Both the position numbers and the translations under genes were made by a program. DNA of 64,000 nt from an uncultured Paracoccaceae bacterium (lineage in GTDB: Bacteria; Pseudomonadota; Alphaproteobacteria; Rhodobacterales; Rhodobacteraceae), in assembly GCA_937872465.1 (NCBI GenBank), contig CALMSR010000068.1, forward strand, positions 62,001-126,000, written 5' to 3'. Positions 33,316 through 41,897 of this stretch are shown here, piece after piece. Every line of letters begins with the position of its first letter. Position 1 is the stretch's first letter. The notes below the pieces were generated by a model. That model did not search any database. It was not told the origin of the DNA and saw nothing but the letters and a program-made list of their open reading frames with translations.

Positions 33316-33983
33316 ATGGTCTTCTCGCAGAGGCTCGTGGATTCGAGCGCGACGATGAGCACGATCAGGGTGAGCTCCCAGAAAGCCGGGCCGAGGCTCA
33401 CAGTCGCCATGCCGCCGATCTTCACCAGGGCCACCACAACGCCGATGATGAAGACCTCGGCCATCGACCAGGGCTTGAGCCGGCTGGCAAAGCGGAAGGC
33501 GCGCTTCGCGCCCGGCAGGGCGGGCCGGCCCAGCCGCAGCGGCACCAGCGCCCAGCCGAGCGCCGCGGCACGGGTCACCGGCAGCACCACGATCATCAGG
33601 ATCACCGCCAGCGCCAGCGGGGCGGTGATCCCTTGGGAGAAGGCGAAGGCCACGTCCACCAGCGAGGCGGCGCTGCGAAGCCCCTTGGCCGAGATCTCCA
33701 GAAAGGGAAAGAACACCGCCGAGATCACCAGGATCACCGTCGCGAGCGCGCCGCCGAGGATGCTGTCGAGCGCGCCGCGCGGGGCGCGCAGGAGCACGCT
33801 GCCGCAGCGCGCACAGCGCATCCTGCCGTGCATGGGAGGGCCGGCGCCGACGGAATGCAGCGCGTCGCAGACGGTGCAGGCGATCACCTCGCCGCCGGCC
33901 TCGAGGATCCGGGCGGCGCGGTCGCCCTCGGCCGTTCCTGCTGCAATCCCGCCGCCGTCCGCGATCGCGGCCGTGCGGGTCAT
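33282..33983 (-). CDS. pqiA: PqiA-like membrane protein (first half-protein)
   Basis: A 233-residue PqiA-family protein, equivalent to the other half of fused PqiA. A zinc ribbon is formed by CTVC and CARC (about residues 36-61), followed by four membrane helices with VFFPFLEISAKGL and RLKPWSMAEVFIIGVVVALV. The ATG at 33983 overlaps the stop of the polyamine-type permease gene as ATGA. Translation of the lipid-bridge genes thus looks coupled to the importer. The pairing with the next gene is inferred from order and fold. Confidence 0.88.
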   Translation of the reverse strand: MTRTAAIADGGGIAAGTAEGDRAARILEAGGEVIACTVCDALHSVGAGPPMHGRMRCARCGSVLLRAPRGALDSILGGALATVILVISAVFFPFLEISAKGLRSAASLVDVAFAFSQGITAPLALAVILMIVVLPVTRAAALGWALVPLRLGRPALPGAKRAFRFASRLKPWSMAEVFIIGVVVALVKIGGMATVSLGPAFWELTLIVLIVALESTSLCEKTIWRMLEARSRS

Positions 33984-34834
33984 CCGGGGCTCATGCCCCG
34001 CAGCTTCTCGGAACGCCGACGCAGCAGTTCGAGCACGGTCAGCAGCACCACGGAGATGGCGATGAGGATGGTGGCGACCGCGAGGATGGTGGGCGAGATC
34101 TGCTCGCGCAGGCCGATGAACATCTGCCACGGCAGGGTCTTCTGCGCCGCCGAGCCGACGAAGAGCACCACCACCACCTCGTCGAAGGAGGTGATGAAGG
34201 CGAAGAGCGCCCCGGAGATCACCCCCGGCAGGATCAAGGGCATCTGCACCTTGAAGAAGGTCCGCACCGGGCCCGCGCCCATGTTGGCGGCGGCGCGCAC
34301 CAAGCTGCGGTCGAAGCCGACCAGCGTTGCGGTGACGGTGATGATCACGAAGGGGATGCCGAGGGCGGCATGGGCCAGCACCACCCCCCAATAGGTGCCC
34401 TGCAGGCCGATGCGCGAATAGAAGAAATACATCCCCGCCGCCGAGATGATCAGCGGCACGATCATCGGCGAGATCAGGATCGCCATGATCGCGCCGCGGA
34501 ACGGCACATGCGGCTGGCTCAGGCCCACGGCGGCCAGCGTCCCGAGCGCCACCGCGAGCAGCGTGGCCACCGGCGCGATGGTCACCGAATTGCGCAGCGC
34601 CTGCTGCCAGTCGGGGTTCGAGAAGAAGTCCTGGTAGTGCTTGAGCGAATAGGCCTCGGGGTTCAGCGCCAGCATCCTCTTGGTGAAGGTGAAGAAGTTC
34701 TCGGCGTTGAAGCTCAGCGGGATGATCACCAGGATCGGCATGATCAGGAAGAACAGCACCGCCACGCAGATGGCGCGGAAGCCCCAGTACCAGAGGCGCT
34801 GGCCGGTGGAGGCATAGGGCGGGAGAGCGGCCAT
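33980..34834 (-). CDS. PotC-like polyamine-type ABC transporter permease
   Basis: A 284-residue inner-membrane permease with six helices. The EAA loop is recognisable in LVRAAANMGAGPVRTFFKVQ followed by MPLILPG, the contact with the ATPase. Family resemblance is to PotC/PotI, permeases for spermidine/putrescine or similar cations. It starts 6 bases after the partner permease stop and its end overlaps the first pqiA by 4 bases. Substrate is inferred from the family only. Confidence 0.88.
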   Translation of the reverse strand: MAALPPYASTGQRLWYWGFRAICVAVLFFLIMPILVIIPLSFNAENFFTFTKRMLALNPEAYSLKHYQDFFSNPDWQQALRNSVTIAPVATLLAVALGTLAAVGLSQPHVPFRGAIMAILISPMIVPLIISAAGMYFFYSRIGLQGTYWGVVLAHAALGIPFVIITVTATLVGFDRSLVRAAANMGAGPVRTFFKVQMPLILPGVISGALFAFITSFDEVVVVLFVGSAAQKTLPWQMFIGLREQISPTILAVATILIAISVVLLTVLELLRRRSEKLRGMSPG

Positions 34835-34840
34835 GTCGCG

Positions 34841-36115
34841 TTACCCCAGCTTGACGTTGTCGATGCCGACCATGCGGTCGTAGACCCAGTAGAGCGCCAG
34901 CACCACGATGAGCAGCATCGTCGCCAGCGCCGCCGCCAGTCCCCAGTTGAGCGAGATGGAGATGTGGTAGGCGATGCGGTTGGAGATGAAGATGCCCGAG
35001 GTGCCGCCGACCAGTTCCGGTGTGATGTAATAGCCGATCGACAGGATGAAGACGAGGATCGCCCCGGCGCCGACGCCGGGCACCGATTGCGGGAAATAGA
35101 CCCGCCAGAACGCGGTCCAGTCATTGGCGCCCAGCGATTTCGCGGCGCGCAGATAGGAGGGCGGGATGGTCTTCATCACCGAATAGAGCGGCAGGATCAT
35201 GAAGGGCAGCAGGATATGGGTCATGGCGATGATCGTGCCGGTGGCGTTGTTGATCATCACCAGCCGGTTCGCGTCCGATATGAGGCCGATCCAGACCAGC
35301 AGGTCGTTGATCACGCCCTGCTGCTGGAGCAGCACCTTCCAGGAGGCGGTGCGCACCAGGAGCGAGGTCCAGAACGGCAGCAGCACCAGGATCATGATCA
35401 GGTTGGAGGTCCTGAGCGGCAGGATCGCCAGGAGATAGGCGATCGGATAGCCGAGCAGCAGGGTGAAGAAGGTGATCGTCAGGCTGAGGAGCATGGTGCG
35501 CAGGAACAGCATGACGTAGATGCGCTGGGACGCGGGCTTCAGCTCCGGCCCGTCGACGGTCTTCTGCATGTCGATGGCGTTGAGCAGGTAGCCGTCGGTA
35601 TAGGCGCCGGAATAGAGCTTGATGGTGCGCCAGGTCTCGATGTCGCCCCAGTCCTTGTCCATGTCGATGAACTGGGCCTCGTAAGGCTCGTCGGCATTCA
35701 TCCTGCCCGCGCCGCGACCGGCGGCGCGCAGCAGCGAGGACATGCCGGAATCCTCGTAGTTCAGCCGCGATCCGAGGCGCGTGTGGGTCTTTGCCTCCGC
35801 CGCCACGACCAGGTCGTCGTGCAGGGCGGCAAAGACCGGCTCTCCGGGGAGCGCGTCGCCCTTCGCGTCCCAGTCCTCTAGCGCCACGACGGTCTTCGGC
35901 AGGGTGTCCGGCACGATCTGGTTCTCGACCGAGCGGAAGAGCATGTCGGCGATCGGCATCAGGAAAGCGATGACGATGAAGGCGAGGAGCGGCGCGATCA
36001 GCATCAGCGCCCGCAGCTTCTGCGCGCGCAGCGCCCGGCGCAGGCTGACCTTGAGCGGAGTGCCGTCGGCGGCCAGCACCGACCCCCTCGCCTGATCCGC
36101 GGTGGCTTGGGTCAT
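34841..36115 (-). CDS. PotB-like polyamine-type ABC transporter permease
   Basis: A 424-residue permease, well above the usual 280-300. After the first helix (about 38-58) there is a periplasmic insertion of about 130 residues (roughly 65-195) before the conserved core. The core has five helices and the EAA loop YLRAAKSLGANDWTAFWRVY followed by FPQSVPG. Long PotB proteins with such an insertion occur in this bacterial group. It pairs with the downstream PotC-like protein to form the channel. Confidence 0.88.
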   Translation of the reverse strand: MTQATADQARGSVLAADGTPLKVSLRRALRAQKLRALMLIAPLLAFIVIAFLMPIADMLFRSVENQIVPDTLPKTVVALEDWDAKGDALPGEPVFAALHDDLVVAAEAKTHTRLGSRLNYEDSGMSSLLRAAGRGAGRMNADEPYEAQFIDMDKDWGDIETWRTIKLYSGAYTDGYLLNAIDMQKTVDGPELKPASQRIYVMLFLRTMLLSLTITFFTLLLGYPIAYLLAILPLRTSNLIMILVLLPFWTSLLVRTASWKVLLQQQGVINDLLVWIGLISDANRLVMINNATGTIIAMTHILLPFMILPLYSVMKTIPPSYLRAAKSLGANDWTAFWRVYFPQSVPGVGAGAILVFILSIGYYITPELVGGTSGIFISNRIAYHISISLNWGLAAALATMLLIVVLALYWVYDRMVGIDNVKLG

Positions 36116-36176
36116 GGCTCTGCCGCCTTTCCTCGCTTGGGCGGGCGGGGTGCGTCCCCGCCCGCCCGATGTGGTC

Positions 36177-37313
36177 CTACTGGGTCAGCCAGGCCTGGAA
36201 CTTGGCATCCAGGTCGTCGCGATGGTCCGCCCACCAGCCGTAGTCGTAGAGGTGGGTGTTGGTGGCATTGGCCGGATCCGTGGGCATGTGCGGCGCCATG
36301 TCGACGCCGAGCACCTCGCTGAAGCCCACCAGAGGTGCCGACGAACTGCGCGCCGGGCCGTAGGAGATGTACTGCGCCTGGTCGGCCAGCCTCTGGGTGT
36401 CGGTGGCGAAATAGAGGAAGTCCAGCACCCGGTTCAGCCGGTCCTCGGGGAGATCCGCCGGGATCGTCCAGCCGTCGAGGTCGAAGTCCTGCATGTCCCA
36501 GAGCATGGCGATCGGCTGGTTCTGCTCGACGATCGCCGAGAACAGACGGCCGTTGAAAGTCGAGCCGATCACCACCTCGCCGTCGGCGAGGAGCTGCGGC
36601 GTCTCGGCGCCGGCGGTCCACCAGACCACCTGGTCCTTGATGGAATTGAGCTTGTTGAACGCGCGCTCGATGCCTTCGTCGGTCCCGAGCACGTCGTAGA
36701 TCTCCTCCTTGGCGACACCGTCGCAGTAGAGCGCCCATTCCATGTTGTCGATCGGACGCTTCTGCAGCGCGCGCTTGCCCGGGAAGGTCTCGAGGTCGAA
36801 GACGTCGCAGACCGTGGTCGGCACCTTGCCGCCCCAGTCGGCCACGTCGGTGCGGTATCCGAAGGTGGTCGAATAGACGATCTGCGGAACGAAGCAGTCG
36901 TTGATGAGCAGGTCGCCGAAATCCTCCGACGCCGGCGTGCCGTCCGGCGCCGGCGCCAGGACCGCGTCGATGTCGTCGAACTCCATCACCAGGCCCTCGT
37001 CGCACATGCGGATGGCGTCGGAGGCCAGCGTGTCGACGAGGTCCCAGGTGACGTTGCCCGCCTCGGCCATGGCGCGCATCTTGGCCACCGATTCCGCGGA
37101 GCTCTCGTCCATCACCACCGTCAGCTCGGGGTGCATGGCCTTGTAGGGCTCGATATAGGCCTTGACCTGGCTGTTCTGGTAGGCGCCTCCCCAGGAGACC
37201 ACGGTCATGGTGTTGGCGCAATTCTCGCAGGTCGCCTGGTCCTGCGCCATCATGGCGGCCGCCGGCAGGAGGGCGAGGGCGGTCGCTCCGAATAGGTGTC
37301 TGGTTTTCATCAT
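36177..37313 (-). CDS. PotD-like substrate-binding protein of polyamine-type ABC transporter
   Basis: A 378-residue periplasmic binding protein with a signal peptide (about residues 1-23, cleavage near MMA-QDQ). TMTVVSWGGAYQNSQVKAYI is the typical PotD/PotF start, and the C-terminal half keeps the family fold. Two cysteines in CENC near the mature N-terminus could form a small disulfide loop. The gene starts with two adjacent ATGs; the ribosome site AGGGAG is 4 bases from the first and 7 from the second (37310), so the second may be used. It lies between the ATPase and permease genes. Confidence 0.88.
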   Translation of the reverse strand: MMKTRHLFGATALALLPAAAMMAQDQATCENCANTMTVVSWGGAYQNSQVKAYIEPYKAMHPELTVVMDESSAESVAKMRAMAEAGNVTWDLVDTLASDAIRMCDEGLVMEFDDIDAVLAPAPDGTPASEDFGDLLINDCFVPQIVYSTTFGYRTDVADWGGKVPTTVCDVFDLETFPGKRALQKRPIDNMEWALYCDGVAKEEIYDVLGTDEGIERAFNKLNSIKDQVVWWTAGAETPQLLADGEVVIGSTFNGRLFSAIVEQNQPIAMLWDMQDFDLDGWTIPADLPEDRLNRVLDFLYFATDTQRLADQAQYISYGPARSSSAPLVGFSEVLGVDMAPHMPTDPANATNTHLYDYGWWADHRDDLDAKFQAWLTQ

Positions 37314-37390
37314 GATACTCCCTGTGTACTGTACCCGGACTTCTTCTCGGCCGGCTGCGCGCCTCCGGTCGGGCGCGCGGCCGGCGTTCG

Positions 37391-38494
37391 TCATGCTGCT
37401 TCCAGCGCGCGGCAATCCTGCGGCAGCCAGCCGACGTCGATGACCTCGCCCGGCCGGAGCCGGCGCTGACCGACCGCATTGCGGCACTTGATGACGAAGT
37501 TCTCGTTCCCGGCGATCCGCAGGCGCACGCGGAAGATGTCGCCCATGTAGATGAATTCGAGCACCTCGGCCTTGACGGTATGGGTTCCCTCCGGCAGCCG
37601 GGCGGGGTTGAACTCCGCCCGCTCGGGCCGGATCGAGAGCAGGGTCCGCTCGCCGGGCCTGGAGACATTGACCGGCAGCGCGTCGATCACCGAGCCGTCG
37701 CCGAGGCGCACGGTGCATTTGCCCTCGGCGATGGTCTCGACCGTTCCTTCGAGGGTGTTGTTCTCGCCGATGAACTGCGCGACGAAACCGTTCTCCGGCC
37801 GCTCGTAGAGATCCTCGGGCGGCGCCAGCTGCTGGATGCGCCCGTCGTTGAAGACGGCGATCCGGTCCGACATGGTCAGGGCCTCGCCCTGGTCGTGGGT
37901 GACATAGACCACGGTGACGCCGAGTTGCTCGTGGATATGCTTGATCTCGAACTGCATGTGCTCGCGCAACTGCTTGTCGAGGGCGCCGAGCGGCTCGTCC
38001 ATCAGAACCAGTTCGGCATCGAAGACCAGCGCCCTGGCCAGCGCGATGCGCTGCTGCTGGCCGCCCGAGAGCTGTGCCGGGCGGCGGCCGGCGAAGGCGC
38101 CCATCTGCACCATGTCGAGCGCGCGCTTGACCTTGGCCTCGATGTCGGCCTTCGACATCTTGCGCACCTCGAGGGGGAAGGCGAGGTTCTCGCCCACGGT
38201 CATGTGCGGGAAGAGCGCGTAGTTCTGGAACACCATGCCGATGCCGCGCTTGTGCGGCGGAATGTTGTTGATCGGTCGGCCGGCGAGGCGGATGTCGCCG
38301 TGGGTCGCGGTCTCGAAGCCCGCGAGCATCATCAGGCAGGTGGTCTTGCCCGATCCCGAGGGCCCGAGCATGGTCAGGAACTCGCCCTGGCCGATGTTGA
38401 GGTTCAGATCCTTTACGACGAGGGTCTCGCCGTCGTAGCTCTTCTGGACGTGTTCGAATACGACGAACGCCCCGTTGCCGTGTCCGGCATTCAT
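37391..38494 (-). CDS. PotA-like polyamine-type ABC transporter ATPase
   Basis: A 367-residue ATPase. The ABC domain has Walker A GPSGSGKTT, the Q-loop in VFQNYALFPHMTV, signature LSGGQQQRIALARAL and Walker B LVLMDEPLGALD. The C-terminal TOBE/OB domain (about 240-360) includes LLSIRPERAEF. This layout is that of PotA-type importers. A ribosome site AGGGTGG precedes the ATG at 38494. It is first in the long minus-strand unit that continues to pqiC, and is divergent from the Anbu operon with about 200 bases between. Confidence 0.92.
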   Translation of the reverse strand: MNAGHGNGAFVVFEHVQKSYDGETLVVKDLNLNIGQGEFLTMLGPSGSGKTTCLMMLAGFETATHGDIRLAGRPINNIPPHKRGIGMVFQNYALFPHMTVGENLAFPLEVRKMSKADIEAKVKRALDMVQMGAFAGRRPAQLSGGQQQRIALARALVFDAELVLMDEPLGALDKQLREHMQFEIKHIHEQLGVTVVYVTHDQGEALTMSDRIAVFNDGRIQQLAPPEDLYERPENGFVAQFIGENNTLEGTVETIAEGKCTVRLGDGSVIDALPVNVSRPGERTLLSIRPERAEFNPARLPEGTHTVKAEVLEFIYMGDIFRVRLRIAGNENFVIKCRNAVGQRRLRPGEVIDVGWLPQDCRALEAA

Positions 38495-38711
38495 GCAGCC
38501 ACCCTGTCTTCCGCTCGTTTCTCTGGTCGGATCCGTAATTGGCGGAATGTTAATCACATCGCCGCGCGGGACGCAATTACCATGCAGAATGGCGGCTCCG
38601 TTGCCTCCCGGCGACGGTTTCGCTCGCCGTTGCGCTTGCGTTTTGGCCGGCGAGCGAATCTATTGTCCCGCAAGGCCGGCGGGGGAGTGAGCCATCAGTA
38701 CTTTCAACGAA

Positions 38712-40103
38712 ATGTATGATGGAAAGCGGGTCCGGCCGGCTTATGCCAAGCTGCTGGACTGGGTGGAATCGACCTCGCCCGAGGCGCTTTCGCAGAAGCA
38801 GCGGCAGGCCGAGGCGCTCTTCCGGCGCATCGGCATCACCTTCGCGGTCTATGGCGAGGGCGGCGATACCGAGCGGCTGATCCCCTTCGACATGATGCCC
38901 CGGGTCTTCACCGAATACGAGTGGCGGCGGCTGGAGAGAGGGGTCAAGCAGCGGGCGCGCGCGCTCAACGCCTTCCTCTACGACGTCTATCACCGCGCCG
39001 AGATCACCCGCGCGGGGATCATCCCCGCGGATCTGGTGTTCCGCAACGAGGCCTACGAGCCGGCGGTGGTCGGGATCGACCCGCCGGCCGGGGTCTATTC
39101 CCATATCGTCGGCATCGACCTCGTGCGCACCGGGCCCGAGGAATTCTTCGTGCTGGAGGACAATTGCCGCACGCCCTCGGGCGTGAGCTACATGCTCGAG
39201 AACCGCGAGATCATGATGCGGATGTTCCCCGATCTCTTCCGGGCGACGCGCATCGCGCCGGTGGACGACTACCCCGACCGGCTGCGCCGCACCCTGGCGA
39301 GCGTGGCGCCGGCGAGCTGCGAGGGGCAGCCGGTGAGCGTGCTGCTGTCGCCCGGCGCCTTCAACAGCGCCTATTACGAGCATTCCTTCCTCGCCGACCA
39401 GATGGGCATCGAGCTGGTCGAGGGGCAGGACCTCTTCGTCCAGGGCGATTTCGTCTACATGCGTACCACCGAGGGTCCCAGGCGCGTGCACGTGATCTAC
39501 CGGCGGCTCGACGATTCCTTTCTCGACCCGCTCTGCTTCCGGCCCGAATCGATGCTCGGCGTTCCGGGGCTGATGAACGTCTATCGCTCGGGCGGGGTGG
39601 CGATCGCCTCGGCGCCGGGGGCGGGCGTCGCCGACGACAAGGCGGTCTATATCTACGTGCCCGAAATGATCCGCTTCTATCTCGGCGAGGAGCCGATCCT
39701 GAAGAACGTGCAGACCTGGAAATGCGCCGATCCCTCGGACCGCAAGTTCGTGCTGGAGAACCTCGCGGATCTGGTGGTCAAGGAGGTGCACGGCTCGGGC
39801 GGCTACGGCATGCTCGTGGGGCCGAAATCGACCAAGGAGCAGGTCGCCGCCTATGCCGAGCGCATCAAGGGCGATCCGGCGGCCTTCATCGCCCAGCCGA
39901 CCCTGGCGCTCTCCACCTGCCCGACCTTCGTCGACGAGGGGCTCGCGCCGCGCCACGTGGACCTGCGCCCCTTCTGCCTGGTGGGGCGCGAGGTGCATCT
40001 CTGCCCTGGCGGCCTGACCCGGGTGGCGCTGAAGGAAGGCTCGCTCGTGGTGAACTCGTCGCAGGGCGGCGGGGTCAAGGACACCTGGGTTCTGGCGGAT
40101 TGA
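38712..40103 (+). CDS. Circularly permuted ATP-grasp protein (Anbu operon)
   Basis: At least 463 residues of the circularly permuted ATP-grasp family (COG2308). Conserved parts are FNEMYDGKRVRPAY at the start, FVLEDNCRTPSGVSYMLENR, VHVIYRRLDDSFLDPLCF and the terminal SQGGGVKDTWVL. It should form a peptide or amide bond with ATP; the substrate is unknown. ATG 38712 has no ribosome site. In frame 18 bases upstream, ATC (38694) follows GGGGGAG with a 6-base spacer and would add MSTFNE-type residues typical of the family, so initiation at ATC is possible. An in-frame TGA (38688) limits any longer start. First gene of the Anbu operon. Confidence 0.92.
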   Translation: MYDGKRVRPAYAKLLDWVESTSPEALSQKQRQAEALFRRIGITFAVYGEGGDTERLIPFDMMPRVFTEYEWRRLERGVKQRARALNAFLYDVYHRAEITRAGIIPADLVFRNEAYEPAVVGIDPPAGVYSHIVGIDLVRTGPEEFFVLEDNCRTPSGVSYMLENREIMMRMFPDLFRATRIAPVDDYPDRLRRTLASVAPASCEGQPVSVLLSPGAFNSAYYEHSFLADQMGIELVEGQDLFVQGDFVYMRTTEGPRRVHVIYRRLDDSFLDPLCFRPESMLGVPGLMNVYRSGGVAIASAPGAGVADDKAVYIYVPEMIRFYLGEEPILKNVQTWKCADPSDRKFVLENLADLVVKEVHGSGGYGMLVGPKSTKEQVAAYAERIKGDPAAFIAQPTLALSTCPTFVDEGLAPRHVDLRPFCLVGREVHLCPGGLTRVALKEGSLVVNSSQGGGVKDTWVLAD

Positions 40104-40107
40104 CGGC

Positions 40108-41061
40108 ATGCTAAGCAGGACCGCGGAAAATCTCTTCTGGCTCGCGCGCTACATGGAGCGGGCCGAAACCATGGCGCGGCTGCTGGAGGTCGGCTACCGC
40201 ATGGGGCTCATGCCCTCGGAGGGCACGGGCTACCGCAACGAATGGGCCTCGCTGGTCTCGGCCGCGGGCTCGGCCAGGGGCTTCGGCGCGAAGTTCGGCG
40301 AGGAATTCCACCAGCGCGACGTGGAGACCTGGCTCTTCTTCGACCGCGAGAACCCCTCGAGCGTGATCTCCTGCATCGAGACCGCGCGCCAGAACGGCCG
40401 CGCGGTGCGCACCGCGCTCACCACCGAGATGTGGGACGCGCTCAACGGCGCCTATCTCGACCTGCGCGAGATCGAGCGGCGGCCGCGGTCCGAGGCGCTA
40501 CTGCCGGAGCTCTGCGAATGGACCAAGCGCCAGGGCGCGCTCTTCCGGGGCGCCACCGAAGGCACGCATCTGCAGAACGACGGCTACGATTTCCTGAACC
40601 TCGGCTGGTATCTCGAACGCGGCGACAACACCGCGCGGCTGCTCGACGTCAAATACTACGTGCTCTTACCGACGACCGACATGGTCGGCGGCTCGATCGA
40701 CACCTACCAGTGGACGACGCTCCTGCGCGCGCTCTCGGCCTATCGCGCCTTCCACTGGGCCTATGGCGGCGAATACTCGCCCCGCAAGATCGCGCATTTC
40801 CTGATCCTGAACCCTTCCTGCCCGCGCTCGCTGCTGCATTGCCTCGACATGGCGGGATACCACCTCGACCGGTTGGCGAAGGCCTATGGCAGCAGGACCA
40901 CCGCCCACGACCGGGCAGAGGCCGCGCTGGGCGAACTGACGGCCGCCAAGGTCGAGGACGTGATCGGCGAAGGCCTGCACGAGTTCCTCACCCGCTTCGT
41001 CAACCAGAACGCCGCGCTCGGCCAGGACGTGGCGGACGGCTATCTCTTCGGGATCCAGTAG
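40108..41061 (+). CDS. Alpha-E domain protein (Anbu operon)
   Basis: A 317-residue all-helical protein of the alpha-E family (COG2307). LSRTAENLFWLARYMERAET is the characteristic start, and ALSAYRAFHWAYGG lies in the conserved centre. These proteins always accompany the permuted ATP-grasp and are thought to assist its reaction; no catalytic activity is established. It begins 4 bases after the ATP-grasp stop, and its TAG stop directly abuts the next ATG. Confidence 0.92.
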   Translation: MLSRTAENLFWLARYMERAETMARLLEVGYRMGLMPSEGTGYRNEWASLVSAAGSARGFGAKFGEEFHQRDVETWLFFDRENPSSVISCIETARQNGRAVRTALTTEMWDALNGAYLDLREIERRPRSEALLPELCEWTKRQGALFRGATEGTHLQNDGYDFLNLGWYLERGDNTARLLDVKYYVLLPTTDMVGGSIDTYQWTTLLRALSAYRAFHWAYGGEYSPRKIAHFLILNPSCPRSLLHCLDMAGYHLDRLAKAYGSRTTAHDRAEAALGELTAAKVEDVIGEGLHEFLTRFVNQNAALGQDVADGYLFGIQ

Positions 41062-41877
41062 ATGCGCCTGTCGGTCCGGCACACGACGATCTACCGTTTC
41101 GACGCACCGATGCGCTTCGTCACCCAGAGCCACCGGCTCACGCCCTCGACCTGCGCCAGCCAGCGGATCGTCGCCTGGGAGGTCGGGGCCGAGGGGGCGG
41201 TCTTCGGCGCGAGCTTCGTGGACGGCGCCGGCGACCGGGTCACCACCATGACCGTGGAGGGGCCGGTCGAGCGCATCGACGTGACCGTGACCGGCGAGGT
41301 CGAGACCATCGACGCGGCGGGCGTGCTGCGCGGCCACCGCGAGATCATCTCGCCGCGGACCTACCTGCGGCCGACCCAGCGGACCAAGGCGAACGGTGCG
41401 CTCGGCGAGCTCGCCGCCGAGGCGCTGGCCGCCGCGGGCGAGGAGGGCGATCTGGGCCGGGCGCATCTTCTCGCCGCGGCGGTGGCCGAGGCGATCGCCT
41501 ATGCGCCGGGCACCACCGAGGCCCATACCACCGCCGCGGAGGCGCTCGAACAGGGGCGGGGGGTCTGCCAGGACCATGCCCATGCGATGATCGCGCTGGC
41601 CCAGAGCGTGGGCATGCCGGCGCGCTACGTCACCGGCTATCTGCTGACCGGCGGCGAGGAGGGAATGGGCGAGGCCAGCCACGCCTGGGCCGAGCTGCAT
41701 GTCGAGGGCCTCGGCTGGGTCGGATTCGATCCTGCCAACCGCTGCTGCCCGGACGATCGCTACATCCGCCTGGGATCGGGGCGCGACGCGCTTGATGCCG
41801 CGCCCATTCGTGGGGTATCGCGCGGAGGTGGGACGGAGGCGATGGACGTCACGGTGGTCGTGGCGGCGCAGCAGTAA
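41062..41877 (+). CDS. Transglutaminase-like cysteine protease (Anbu operon)
   Basis: A 271-residue protein with the bacterial transglutaminase N-terminal beta domain (about 1-90: MRLSVRHTTIYRFDAPMRFV) and a transglutaminase core. The catalytic triad is visible as Cys169 in GVCQDHAH, His207 in ASHAWAEL and Asp223 in FDPAN. It probably cuts or transfers amide bonds, perhaps on the product of the ATP-grasp protein. It starts immediately after the alpha-E stop and ends 20 bases before the Anbu gene. Confidence 0.92.
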   Translation: MRLSVRHTTIYRFDAPMRFVTQSHRLTPSTCASQRIVAWEVGAEGAVFGASFVDGAGDRVTTMTVEGPVERIDVTVTGEVETIDAAGVLRGHREIISPRTYLRPTQRTKANGALGELAAEALAAAGEEGDLGRAHLLAAAVAEAIAYAPGTTEAHTTAAEALEQGRGVCQDHAHAMIALAQSVGMPARYVTGYLLTGGEEGMGEASHAWAELHVEGLGWVGFDPANRCCPDDRYIRLGSGRDALDAAPIRGVSRGGGTEAMDVTVVVAAQQ

Positions 41878-41897
41878 TCCGGGGCCGGAGCGGGGAC

